Shown piece by piece: positions 7,927 through 17,800 of a stretch of 63,589 bases of DNA (the first letter of the stretch is position 1; every line of letters begins with the position of its first letter). Where the stretch lies: the NCBI GenBank assembly GCA_021298355.1, contig JAJTEH010000015.1:1-63589 (forward strand). Reading direction: 5' to 3'. The translations under genes and the position numbers were made by a program. This DNA comes from Flammeovirgaceae bacterium. GTDB taxonomy: Bacteria; Bacteroidota; Bacteroidia; Cytophagales; Cyclobacteriaceae. The notes beneath the pieces are model-generated. The model was given only the letters and a program-made list of their open reading frames with translations. It was not told the DNA's origin and made no database searches.

Positions 7927-8259
7927 ATGAACACAAATGAAATTGGCAAAGTGAAAACCAAAACGCTTTCTCAAATTAAAGATAAGTACATCGGAAAAAG
8001 AGGAAGTGCAGACAGAGAGAAATATGAATACGAGTTGCACATGGAAATACTCGGTAAAATGATTCGGGCAGCGAGAAAAGAGCGAAAACTTTCTCAAGAA
8101 GAATTAGGTAATTTGATTGGTGTACAAAAAGCGCAAATATCAAAATTAGAGAGTAGTGCAAATAGTGCCACAGTTGATACAATTCTTAAAGTGTTTGGTG
8201 CGTTAAAAGCTGAAATCAGTTTTCAAGTGAAATTAGAAAATCGGTTTTTGCAGGTTTGA
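7927..8259 (+). CDS. XRE-family HTH regulator, antitoxin-like
   Basis: The 110-residue protein has a classical helix-turn-helix at about 45-100 (RAARKERKLSQEELGNLIG, then QISKLES), similar to HigA/HipB-type antitoxins. The N-terminal 40 residues are charged and may be a partner-binding arm. No toxin gene (HigB/RelE type) precedes or follows it. Upstream is the 140-bp element and downstream on the plus strand is noncoding DNA. It may be an orphan antitoxin or a stand-alone regulator. A shorter start is possible at the internal Met near residue 39. Confidence 0.72.
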   Translation: MNTNEIGKVKTKTLSQIKDKYIGKRGSADREKYEYELHMEILGKMIRAARKERKLSQEELGNLIGVQKAQISKLESSANSATVDTILKVFGALKAEISFQVKLENRFLQV

Positions 8260-8389
8260 GAAGAATCAAAGCCAATATCAAAAAAGAATTTTAACTAATT
8301 AAAGGTTGGAGATTGTATGTGACTTTGCATTTTCAATTTAAAAGTTGAATTCAGCTTTTAAGTTTTCTATAGCAAATTTGCCTTTCGAT

Positions 8390-8821
8390 TTAAACTTTGG
8401 ATCTTTTATCTCTTATTTTCAAAAGAAAACAGAAAATGACGATAAATAATAAATCAATTATAATCCAAATTGTTCGTGTTAATTGAATTGGGAATAGAGG
8501 TTGGAAAATGATGAAAAAGATTCCATAAACTATTAGTGTATACTTTTCCTTGTTCCTAAAATAGAAAAACAGATATAATAAAATCGAACTAATTATTAAC
8601 CTTAAAGATTGATAATATTTATACTCAATTTTAAATAAACATATTATAGTAAGGACTAAAATTAAAAATTCAAATATTCTATAACTTCTTAATCCAACTA
8701 TAGATAATTCATCTAAAAACTCATTGAGCAAGCCTAACAAAAGAAACATTGATGCTGATATCAGGATTATTATAAACAGAGAAAAATAAAAACTTTCATT
8801 TTGAATTTTACCGATTGTCAA
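8390..8821 (-). CDS. Small multi-pass membrane protein (DUF6804-like)
   Basis: The 143-residue protein is very hydrophobic, with about four membrane spans. The segment FIIFQPLFPIQLTRTIWIIID resembles the conserved core of small DUF6804 membrane proteins. The function is unknown. It lies in an AT-rich patch of minus-strand genes (8390-11302) that lack recognisable core functions. No operon partner is certain: the next gene upstream ends 123 bp away. Confidence 0.55.
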   Translation of the reverse strand: MTIGKIQNESFYFSLFIIILISASMFLLLGLLNEFLDELSIVGLRSYRIFEFLILVLTIICLFKIEYKYYQSLRLIISSILLYLFFYFRNKEKYTLIVYGIFFIIFQPLFPIQLTRTIWIIIDLLFIVIFCFLLKIRDKRSKV

Positions 8822-8944
8822 GGTTATAAAATGAGTAAATAAGTCAAAGAGGTTCCAAATTCCCCAAATAAGAAAACTATAACTGCACTAATCAAAAAGA
8901 AATTCCCTAATTTCTTAAGTGTCATTATCACTAATTTTAATAAA

Positions 8945-9412
8945 TTATTGAATTTTTATTTCATCAAAAATTCTGTAATAAGATTCATTTTTTTTCATTT
9001 CTCTCAATACAATTTTTTTAATTCTTGGTCTATTAAAGTGATGAATCATTCCCTTTTTCCAGGCACTCCAAACATCTTCCGGTATTCTACCTTTTGTGTA
9101 CCAAAGGTATTCTTCGGAACAGAGATTTAAATAATCTATAACAAACTCCTTACTTAACTCAATTTTCTCATTATTTAATTTGTCGTTAAACTTCTTATCG
9201 TACTTATTGTTGAAACTTTGAAATAACTCCAAGAAAATTTTATCATTTTCAATTCTATATTGTCTGACTCCAAATGAAATTGAAATACAAATTGCAATTA
9301 TCGAAATAAAAATTTCTGGATCGAATTTTAAACAATATGTAATTAAAGCAATTAAAAATGTTATTAGACTTAGCCATATGATATCTTCATATTTTTTGTA
9401 GGATTTTTTCAT
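8945..9412 (-). CDS. Membrane-anchored hypothetical protein
   Basis: The 155-residue protein has two closely spaced N-terminal transmembrane segments (about 12-28 and 33-47). A charged cytosolic helical region follows, with FNNKYDKKFN and a motif EYLWYTKGRIPEDVWSAWKKGM. I recognise this layout from uncharacterised accessory proteins but cannot name a function. Base composition is AT-rich like its neighbours. It is separated by 23 bp from the TPR gene upstream on the same strand and is probably co-transcribed with it (tentative). Confidence 0.6.
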   Translation of the reverse strand: MKKSYKKYEDIIWLSLITFLIALITYCLKFDPEIFISIIAICISISFGVRQYRIENDKIFLELFQSFNNKYDKKFNDKLNNEKIELSKEFVIDYLNLCSEEYLWYTKGRIPEDVWSAWKKGMIHHFNRPRIKKIVLREMKKNESYYRIFDEIKIQ

Positions 9413-9435
9413 AGCTAAGAATAATAATACTAATT

Positions 9436-10482
9436 TTATTTATTACAATATTTTTTTATGTATACATAAGAGCTCTGTACTCCGTGTTCTCCTGCTTTTG
9501 ACAGATTTATACAAGCTAAGGAAATTTCATTTAATTGTATTTGTGAAAGACCTAGGTAAAAATATCCTAAACTTAAATTTTTATCAATTTCGATGGATTT
9601 GTTTAGGTCACTTTCTGCACTAACATAATCAAACATCTGTAGTTTAGAGATTCCTCTACTAAGATATGCTAATTCAATTTTAAAATCCCAATCAATATCG
9701 AAATATGATTGGTGAAACATATCATATTTCCCAAGCTCAAGTGCTTTAGTAAAGTCATAAATTGAACTTCCATAATCTTTCAACATTTGTTTCGAAATTC
9801 CTCTCCAATAATAAATTGCACCAAACAAATTTTCAGGATTATAATATATTTCATTATTGAAAGCTTCGATTGCTTCATTATGATGACCAATGAAATAGTA
9901 ACAAAGGCCTAATTTAAAATACGTGTGATGTGAATACGGAGCAAATGTAGATTCTGACAAAAAACTGTTAAAATCCACTATTGCTAAATTATACTGTTTA
10001 TTAAAGATATATGCTTCCGCTCTAAGTCTATACTTATCTTCAAATTCCGAATTAAATTTTATACATTTAGTAAAATAGAAAATAGCTGAATCATATCTTT
10101 TAGATTCTAATTCTATTATTCCGGCATAATAAAATCCATTTGAATTGGTAGAATCTAATTTTGTGGCAATTTTGAAATCTGATAATGCAGATTTAGTTTT
10201 GGATGATCCTAATCTCATTTTTGCATAACCTCGGTGATAATAAGCATCCGAGTTCTCTGGATCTAGTTTAATTACTTTTGTAAAATATTTTATTGCATTG
10301 TTATAATTTGGTTCTTCTTTATTGTACAATTCCTCATATCCATTTTCTAAATACTCTTGAGTAGTAATTTCCTTTGAATTTATATAGTAAATAACAATTG
10401 AAAATGTTGCAATTGTAATTAACGAGATTGAAATGTATAAGTATTTTTTATTCATAATAAAATTAATATTCATCTTCTTCAA
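9436..10482 (-). CDS. Membrane-anchored TPR protein
   Basis: The 348-residue protein has an N-terminal transmembrane anchor (about 13-30) and a series of tetratricopeptide repeats covering about 38-345. Signature pairs include YFTKVIKLDPENSDAYYHRGYAKM and later repeats with DFTKAL and YLGLSQIQL. TPR arrays mediate protein contacts, and no enzyme domain is present. The start overlaps the end of the upstream TPR gene by 20 bp, so the two are translationally coupled. An internal Met (10455) right before the anchor is an alternative start that would remove the overlap. Confidence 0.75.
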   Translation of the reverse strand: MKKMNINFIMNKKYLYISISLITIATFSIVIYYINSKEITTQEYLENGYEELYNKEEPNYNNAIKYFTKVIKLDPENSDAYYHRGYAKMRLGSSKTKSALSDFKIATKLDSTNSNGFYYAGIIELESKRYDSAIFYFTKCIKFNSEFEDKYRLRAEAYIFNKQYNLAIVDFNSFLSESTFAPYSHHTYFKLGLCYYFIGHHNEAIEAFNNEIYYNPENLFGAIYYWRGISKQMLKDYGSSIYDFTKALELGKYDMFHQSYFDIDWDFKIELAYLSRGISKLQMFDYVSAESDLNKSIEIDKNLSLGYFYLGLSQIQLNEISLACINLSKAGEHGVQSSYVYIKKYCNK

Positions 10483-11302
10483 ATTCCTCTACCTCTTCAA
10501 ATTCGTAGCCATATTTTCTTGCTAGTATAAAGCATTCTTCAGATAGATCTTTGAGATTAAGTTCTCTTGCAATTGAACCCTTTATAAAGTAAGCTTTACC
10601 ATTTTTTGGTACATACTTTAAATATTGTTCTATTGTTTCTAATCCAAGCTTAAAATCATCATTAAAATAATAAGAGATAGCCAATCCTAATTGAGCATCA
10701 TAATTGGTAGAGTCTTTAACTAATGCTAATTTATAATACTCAATAGATTTTTTCTCATCTTCTTTTAAAAGCGAATAAAGATTACCAAGGGCTGTAAAAA
10801 CGAATGTGTTTTTCGTTGATAAATCCTCTAGTTTCTTTATTGCCTCGTCTGGTCTATTGATTTTTGTTAATGAATATGCAAGATTAATTGTTGCATCTTG
10901 GTGTTCTGGAAATGAAATTAAGAATTTAGAGTAATTTTCTGCGGCTTCTAAATAATTTTCTAAATCATAATGAATGTTAGCCTTATCAAAAGCTAAAATT
11001 TTTTGTTCAGGATGAAAATAAATTGCTAAATCTATATTCTTTAATGCTTCAGCATGATTACCTAAAGAACTATGTAAAAAAGCTCGTAATCTTAGTACTG
11101 CACAATCTGTATAATAAATTTTCTTCTGTTTACTTAAAATCGATAATCCAAGTTGAAAATTTCCATTTGAGTATTCTTTAACTGCTTTTGAATATATAAT
11201 TGTATCCTTTGGATTCTTGTAAAGAAACACTGGGATTTCTTGGGCATTAATTATGTTTATAGTTGATATTATAAAAGTTAAGAATAGCAATATAGTTTTC
11301 AT
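10463..11302 (-). CDS. Secreted or periplasmic TPR protein
   Basis: The 279-residue protein has a signal peptide (cleavage expected near INAQ, residue 20). TPR units follow from about 40 to 265, for example ALKNIDLAIYFHPEQ, ALVKDSTNYDAQLGLAISYY and YLKYVPKNGKAYFIKG, ending in a strongly acidic tail (EEVEEFEEDEY). It is the promoter-proximal member of the AT-rich gene group and overlaps the next TPR gene. The pair may form an envelope scaffold, but no target can be inferred. Confidence 0.72.
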   Translation of the reverse strand: MKTILLFLTFIISTINIINAQEIPVFLYKNPKDTIIYSKAVKEYSNGNFQLGLSILSKQKKIYYTDCAVLRLRAFLHSSLGNHAEALKNIDLAIYFHPEQKILAFDKANIHYDLENYLEAAENYSKFLISFPEHQDATINLAYSLTKINRPDEAIKKLEDLSTKNTFVFTALGNLYSLLKEDEKKSIEYYKLALVKDSTNYDAQLGLAISYYFNDDFKLGLETIEQYLKYVPKNGKAYFIKGSIARELNLKDLSEECFILARKYGYEFEEVEEFEEDEY

Positions 11303-11600
11303 ATATCAGATATTTGGTATTCAAACGTACTCATTAAAATTATTTTGAATTAATAAAATCAAAATTGAATTTTAGCTGCACAGCAATCAAGTGTTGAATC
11401 AATTTCGATATAAAAATTCATTAATCAAAACTTGGAATAATTCTCAGTGAAATATATAAATACAAAATTGTTAAAATTGTTGTTATAAGCTCATTGTAAT
11501 TTTTTTTTAAACAATTTTTCGATTGTGATTTTGTAGTCTATGTTTATAAAATGTGGAGCTAATTACTGTCGGTTGAAAGTAAGTGATAGGATTAGATTGA
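11303..11600. other. Noncoding AT-rich gap
   Basis: About 300 bp between the TPR gene start and the terminator of the amidohydrolase gene. I see no reading frame of note and no clear repeat. It must contain the promoter for the minus-strand TPR genes, but no convincing TAnnTTTG box was found. Confidence 0.5.
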
Positions 11601-11635
11601 CAAAAAAACAGCCCACGATAAACATCGCAGGCTGT
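11601..11635 (-). terminator. Intrinsic terminator of the amidohydrolase gene
   Basis: On the minus strand ACAGCC (11635-11630) pairs with GGCTGT (11613-11608), with additional GCGAT/ATCGT pairing inside, followed by a run of T. It lies 66 bp beyond the stop at 11701. Confidence 0.85.
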
Positions 11636-11700
11636 ATTTCATTCAAAAAAAATCTATCTATTATCTATCCATCGAATAACCATTAACTAACAACCAACCA

Positions 11701-13284
11701 CTAATTAACGCCCGGCTGTTTGATGGTAAAATTCAATCTGGTTTTTTCATCGGCTACTATTTTTTTAACGTCAGCTAATAATTTTTTTGCATCATATACA
11801 ATACCATCTTTCACTGTGTAGGTTACGCCACCTGCACGCACTACTTTATTATCAGCATTTAATTTTACAGCTCCGGTTCCATACAATACCTGAAGGTTCG
11901 CTAATGGATTTTCGCTTACAATAACTAAATCGGCCAGCTTACCTACTTCTATCGAACCTAAATCTTTTTCTACGCCTAAAGCTTGTGCCCCATACAAAGT
12001 GGCTGAACGAATCACTTCCAACGGATGAAAACCACATTCGCGTAATAATTCTAACTCTCGGATATATGCAAAGCCGTATGTTTGAAAAATAAATCCACTG
12101 TCAGAACCTGTGGTTACTCTTCCTCCTCTGTTTTTATATTCATTTACGAACGTCATCCACAGCTGATAATTCTTTTTCCATTCCACTTCTTGTTCGGTAC
12201 CCCAGTTAAACCAATAACTTCCGTGTGCTCTTCTATTCGGTTGAAAGAAAGTCCATAGTTGTGGTAACGTATATTCTTCGTGCCATTCCGCTCTGCGCGC
12301 TTTGTGTAAATCGCGGCTGGCTTCGTATATATTAAACGTTGGATCTAAGGTAAAATCCAAAGCGAGTAATCTATTCATCACTTCATTCCATTTTTCAGAG
12401 TAAGGTGCTGCGGCTTGTTTCCACAATTTGCCTGCATTCTCAAAGCGATGTTGTTCATTTTGATAATTATAATCTGTTGGATAATCCTGAATGGTTTGGT
12501 TTACAAACAAAGCTTCGGGTAAGCCATACCAATGCTCCATGCTGGTTAATCCGGCTTCGGCTGATTTTACAACATTCCATCTGGCAACATCTAGCTGAGC
12601 GTGATGGCAGGCAGAGCGCAATCCAATTTTTTTGTTTTCGCGCAATGCGGCATCCATAATAGCAGGAGGTGCGCCAAAAAATTTAATACCATCAGCACCT
12701 TTGGCTTTGTTTTCGTTTACCCACACCCTGGCTTGTTCGGGTGTTGTAATTTTTTCTTTCGCCCCCTGACCAAACACGGTGTAGGCATGGATGCGAGGTG
12801 CTGTAATTTGGTTGGAGGCACTCTTCTTTTTCTGATCCAACACCCAATCTAAACCATTGCCTGCGGAAGGATCGCGAATGGTCGTAATGCCGTGTGCCAT
12901 CCAAAGTTTGAAAACATACTCTGCAATAGGTGCCTGGCTGCCGCCTATGTGTCCGTGCAAATCGATAAAGCCCGGCAATACATACATACCGTTTCCATTG
13001 ATTTCTTTGCCATTGGCTTCCAGTTTGGGTCTTCCTTCTTCGTTGATGGCAACATCAGGATAGCCCACTACTTGCACTTTTGTAATGCGGTTGCCTTTTA
13101 TCTCAATATCAACTGGACCGAAAGGTGGCGCACCCGTGCCATCAATAACGGTTACACCTCGAATAATTAATTGGGCATATGGGCCATCCCCTTCTTTTAA
13201 TTCAGGTGCTTTTGCTACGCGGTCTTGCGCGAGTAAAGCCATTGAAAAGGTTAAACTAGCTAAGAGTAAAATCGATTTTTTCAT
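11701..13284 (-). CDS. Secreted metal-dependent amidohydrolase
   Basis: From the Met at 13284 the protein has 527 residues and starts with a clear signal peptide (MKKSILLLASLTFSMALLAQ). A start 30 bp upstream (13314) is possible but would put ten extra residues before the signal. The amidohydrolase fold is shown by the HxH metal site in FIDLHGHIGG, later His in ACHHAQ and MEHWYG, and the catalytic Asp region TTGSDSGF. The C-terminal part returns to the small beta domain (GSIEVGKLADLVIV). Relatives are imidazolonepropionase-like or peptidase-like hydrolases of unknown substrate, acting in the periplasm. Confidence 0.85.
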   Translation of the reverse strand: MKKSILLLASLTFSMALLAQDRVAKAPELKEGDGPYAQLIIRGVTVIDGTGAPPFGPVDIEIKGNRITKVQVVGYPDVAINEEGRPKLEANGKEINGNGMYVLPGFIDLHGHIGGSQAPIAEYVFKLWMAHGITTIRDPSAGNGLDWVLDQKKKSASNQITAPRIHAYTVFGQGAKEKITTPEQARVWVNENKAKGADGIKFFGAPPAIMDAALRENKKIGLRSACHHAQLDVARWNVVKSAEAGLTSMEHWYGLPEALFVNQTIQDYPTDYNYQNEQHRFENAGKLWKQAAAPYSEKWNEVMNRLLALDFTLDPTFNIYEASRDLHKARRAEWHEEYTLPQLWTFFQPNRRAHGSYWFNWGTEQEVEWKKNYQLWMTFVNEYKNRGGRVTTGSDSGFIFQTYGFAYIRELELLRECGFHPLEVIRSATLYGAQALGVEKDLGSIEVGKLADLVIVSENPLANLQVLYGTGAVKLNADNKVVRAGGVTYTVKDGIVYDAKKLLADVKKIVADEKTRLNFTIKQPGVN

Positions 13285-13487
13285 GGTTGGGAAATAGAAA
13301 CCTAATGTAAGCAATTGTGAACGTCAGTCTGTAATTTTTTGCTGGACGGTTTATAAAATAGATTTCATAAGAACCTTTAAAATCGACAAAAATATCGTTT
13401 ACGGATAAAATTGATTCATTTTTTACCCTAATCTGTATAAATAATTATAATTTTAAGATAAATAGGATTATAAATAACCCTAAAACC

Positions 13488-14804
13488 ATGAGTAAGCCCA
13501 AGAAACGCTGGATTTTGATTTTCGCCATTTTGGTTGTTTTACAAGTTATTTCAATGTGGGGTGCACCGGTTGAATTTTCAACTGAAACAGCAGCCGGAAT
13601 CGATAAGGCAGACACGGCATGGATGATTGTAGCCACTGCTTTCGTGTTATTTATGACACCCGGTCTTTCTTTTTTTTATGGTGGTATGGTGAGTTGGAAA
13701 AATGTGGTTTCTACCATGCTCCAAAGTTTTATTGCTTTAGGTGTAATCAGTTTGTTATGGTATTTAGTTGGTTTTAGCCTGGCCTTTGGCGAAAGTTTTT
13801 ACGGATTGATTGGTAATCCTTTTACCTATTTCTGTTTTCAAAATGTAGGTCTTGCACCTCATCCTGATTTTTCTCCTACTATTCCTTTTTTAATTTTTGC
13901 TTTGTTTCAGCTCAAATTTGCCATTATCACACCGGCATTAATCACAGGAAGTTTTGCAGAAAGGGTAAAGTTCACGAGTTACTTATTGTTCATGGTTTTA
14001 TTTGCTTTACTTATATATGCACCGTTGGCACACTGGACTTGGCACCCGCAAGGTTTCTTGCGCCAATGGGGAGTTTTGGATTTTGCTGGTGGAACAGTAG
14101 TACACATGTCGGCCGGCTTTGCTGCACTGGCCGGAGCTTTTGTGTTGGGTAAGCGCGAAGTAAAAATGCATCAGCCTGCTAACATTCCTTTTATCATGTT
14201 GGGCACTGGTATGCTGTGGTTCGGTTGGTTTGGTTTTAATGCCGGCTCAGCTTTGGCAGCAAATGGTTTAGCTGTACAAGCTTTTGCTACAACCAACATG
14301 GCATCTGCTTCGGCAATGCTTACCTGGGTTTTATTCGATGCATTAGTAGGAAGAAAAATTTCTGCGGTGGGCGCGTGCATTGGCGCAGTGGTCGGTTTGG
14401 TTGCCATTACACCTGCGGCAGGATTTGTTAGCTTAGGGCAAAGTGTTTTTATCGGCTTTGTAGCTGCTTTGGTAAGTAACGTTGCCGTATATTATAAGAA
14501 TAAAACCAGTTTGGATGATACACTGGATGTATTTCCTTGCCATGGCGTGGGCGGAATTGTAGGTATGATTTTAACGGCAGTATTTGCGAAAGATGTAGGT
14601 GCAGTTTTTGGTAATTATACTACTTTACAATATCATTTATTGGCATTGGTCATTGTAGGTATTTTTACTTTTGGTGGTGCTTACCTGATTTTTAAAATTG
14701 TTGGAAGCATAACGCGATTGAGAGTAAGCAAAGAAGAAGAAAAATTAGGCTTGGATATCAGTCAACACGCTGAAACCATGGAAACAAAAGCTTCTTTTAA
14801 TTAA
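13488..14804 (+). CDS. amtB: Ammonium transporter
   Basis: The 438-residue protein has the eleven-helix Amt architecture. The conserved pore His pair is at H206 (GGTVVHMSAG) and H352 (FPCHGVGGIVG), and WFGWFGFNAGSAL is the family signature. It conducts ammonium/ammonia across the inner membrane. The N terminus has a hydrophobic segment before the mature start, similar to the E. coli protein. No glnK or other PII gene is adjacent, unlike the usual glnK-amtB pairing. The stop overlaps the convergent helicase gene by 8 bp. Confidence 0.93.
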   Translation: MSKPKKRWILIFAILVVLQVISMWGAPVEFSTETAAGIDKADTAWMIVATAFVLFMTPGLSFFYGGMVSWKNVVSTMLQSFIALGVISLLWYLVGFSLAFGESFYGLIGNPFTYFCFQNVGLAPHPDFSPTIPFLIFALFQLKFAIITPALITGSFAERVKFTSYLLFMVLFALLIYAPLAHWTWHPQGFLRQWGVLDFAGGTVVHMSAGFAALAGAFVLGKREVKMHQPANIPFIMLGTGMLWFGWFGFNAGSALAANGLAVQAFATTNMASASAMLTWVLFDALVGRKISAVGACIGAVVGLVAITPAAGFVSLGQSVFIGFVAALVSNVAVYYKNKTSLDDTLDVFPCHGVGGIVGMILTAVFAKDVGAVFGNYTTLQYHLLALVIVGIFTFGGAYLIFKIVGSITRLRVSKEEEKLGLDISQHAETMETKASFN

Positions 14805-17800
14805 GCAAGCGATTGATTTTAGTTTCTATTTCTTTGGGTTGCATAAAATACTGCCTGCTGTTGATGTATTGATACTTCCAGTTTTTATGTTGCAATAAAG
14901 TTGGGAGGTAAGCGTAAAAAGCTCTCACAGACAGATGCAAAGCCAGGTTATAATCATCGGTAAGCAACGCTCCTTTATAAGTTTGATTATCCCGCACAAG
15001 TAAATTAACCAATGGCCACGGACTAGCTACTAATTTTTCATTTTCTATTTTAGAAGAGAGATAACTATTTCCCTTTTTAAGATTTTCTGTTGGAGAAGTA
15101 AATGAATATATCAATTGATTTTTTACAAACTGAAGATAAGCCCGCAATAGCTTAGGTCCGATGTGTAACGTTTGGTCAACTTTAAGCTCTTCTGGTTCTA
15201 TACTGCTTACAACATAAATTTTTTCACGTGCACGTGTAATGGCTACATTCAATCTGTTTTCTCCACCTTCTATACTCAAAGAACCAAAATGATGATTCAT
15301 TTTTCTATTTTTATCTGGCGCATAGCCAACTGAAAAGAGAATGATGTCGCGCTCATCACCTTGTACGTTTTCAATGTTTTTAACAAAAAGATTTACAGGT
15401 AAATTAGCACCTCGAGATAAGAAATAATCCTCAGCTTTTTGCCAGACCAATTCTTGTTGCCAAATATTAAATGTGATAACGCCTATACTTTTTTGAGGAT
15501 GTTGCTGATGGAGTTCGAATAACAATTCAGCAATTTTCGCTGCTTCGATTAGGTTACTTTGTTTTTCCCAAGTTCCATTTACTTTTATCCATTGAAGAGG
15601 ATTTTCTCTTTCCTTTGCAGTATAATCAGCCAGCATATTCAATTGGCTTTTATAAAAATGAAGGTTAGAAAAAGTTAACAAAGCTTCGTGCTTGCTGCGG
15701 TAATGTCCTTTCAGTATGATGGAAGGCAAATAACGCTCAGCTATTTGTAGTAAAGATTCTATTTCCGCATCCGGATGGTCTATTTCATGTTGTTCTTTGA
15801 TGCTGTATAAATCATTGGGTTGCAATTGCTTCTGATCACCCGTTACTAAAATTTGTTTACCGCGGAACATAGCAGGAAAAGCTTGCTCTGCAAAACATTG
15901 GGAAGCTTCATCAAAAATAACTAAGTCGAATTGTTTTTCTTGAGCAAAAATAGCGGAGGCTGCTTCCGGTGTAGTAAGCCAACAAGGAATGAGTTCGAAA
16001 ACTTCATCTTTGTATTGTTGTACAATTTTACGCAACGGCCAGCGCATTCTTTTCTTCGAAACTTGATGATGTAAATCCCGATAGGTAATAGCGTTGTTCA
16101 ATCGATTAAACTGAACCGGTTGATAAACTCTTTCTCTTAACTTGGTCTTAACCAATATGGAGGAGAGCTGTAATTTTTCTTGAATGGCTTGCTGCAGTTC
16201 TTGCTGAAGCAACTCAAAATTATCTGAGGTTGCCTGTGTTAAAATGGGATATTTTCTTTCGATGTGTTCCAACCATTCTGCTTGAATAGAGTTTTCTATC
16301 GATTGAATTGCACTTGCTTCATTAAGCTGCGGTAAACTTTCTATGACTTTATCCATCACCGATTTTTCTGCAAAGGATAGATCTTGCTTCAGTTGATCAA
16401 AGGCCACTAAGTCGTTAAAATCTCTTTCGAGTGTTTCTAACAAAATGGTTCCTTCCTTTTGTTGATGAAACAATCTACTAATCTGAATATTACTGACGTG
16501 CTGCTGCCAATTTGATAAGTTGCTTTCGTATTCATCACTGATGTGTAGTATTACTGCTAAATCTTTTTGTATGCCAGATACAGTTTGATAGTTAAACTGA
16601 CGAAGTATTTGAAGTTTATGAAACAACTCTAAAGCACGAATGGCATTCTTCTGCTGGTTAAACCATTTTTCTATTTTCTCTTGCTCAATGACTGAGGGGA
16701 AATCGATTAACCATGCAGTTTGTTTCAAGGCTGTGGCGTGGTGTTCGAAGTTTAAACGATTATCTATTTTCTTTTCTAATCGAAGTAAATCTTCGGTGGT
16801 ATGTCTCAATTGGTGTTGTACCAATAATCTTTGTAGGGTGATTTTATCTTTTGAAAACCATTGCCAAAACCAAAGATGTATCAAACTCTTTCGTTCTGCT
16901 TCCATTCTGTTCTGTAAAATCTGTTGCACATTTCCCAAGTCTTGCACAGCCAGATTGGCCTCCAGACTTTCTCCTTCAAAACAGTTTAAGCAATTTAATT
17001 TTTTGTTACCCAACCAAAGTGAACTAATTGTTTCTGCATCTTGTGTTAAAAGATGGTTGAAGTACCGAAGGGTAGTTTCATCGTTTAATAACTGTTGAAA
17101 CTGTTTAAGTTTTTCTTTTTCTTCGGTTGTTTGTTGTAATACTTCTAACAAGGTTGCTGAAAATTGATACGGTTCGAGTGCTTCTTGCCATACAATTTTT
17201 TTAATCATCACTTCTTGAATAGCATCCGCTCTGTCATCTTTCTCATACAAAGTGCCACTCACAAAAGGAACGCGGTGTTTCCAGGCGTAATTGGCATGTT
17301 CAAATTTTTCGGCAAACTTGATGTAGCGAATGGCTTTCCTTTTTAAGGCCTGTAATTTCGCTACATCGAAAAAAGTATATTCTTGTCTTAACGAAACACG
17401 AGGTACAGTTGTATCGATTGTTAGGTATAGCTCTTTTGCAGAAATGCCATAATTGCTTTCATCCAGTAATGCTTTTTTATGTTCTTCAAAAAAATCTACC
17501 AATTCTTGTATTCTTCTGCTGAGGCTGATGAATTGTCTTTCGCTTTTGATGATACTTGTTTGTCTGTCTTCTACACGATATTGCTCAACATCTTCAATCT
17601 GATTTTTTATTTTTTCGGTTACAGCATTTCTTCCAGCTCTGAAATCATGCACAAGAGAAATAAAATTAGATAAACCAAACGCTGCCAAACGTTGGTAAAC
17701 CACTTCTAACGCTACTCTTTTCTGACAAACCATCAACACACGTTTGCCATTCGCCAAAGCATCTGCAATCACATTGCTTATCATTTGCGATTTGCCTGAG

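Noticed and set aside
7927-8259. A complete toxin-antitoxin pair
   Set aside because: No toxin-like reading frame is present on either side; only the antitoxin-like gene can be supported.
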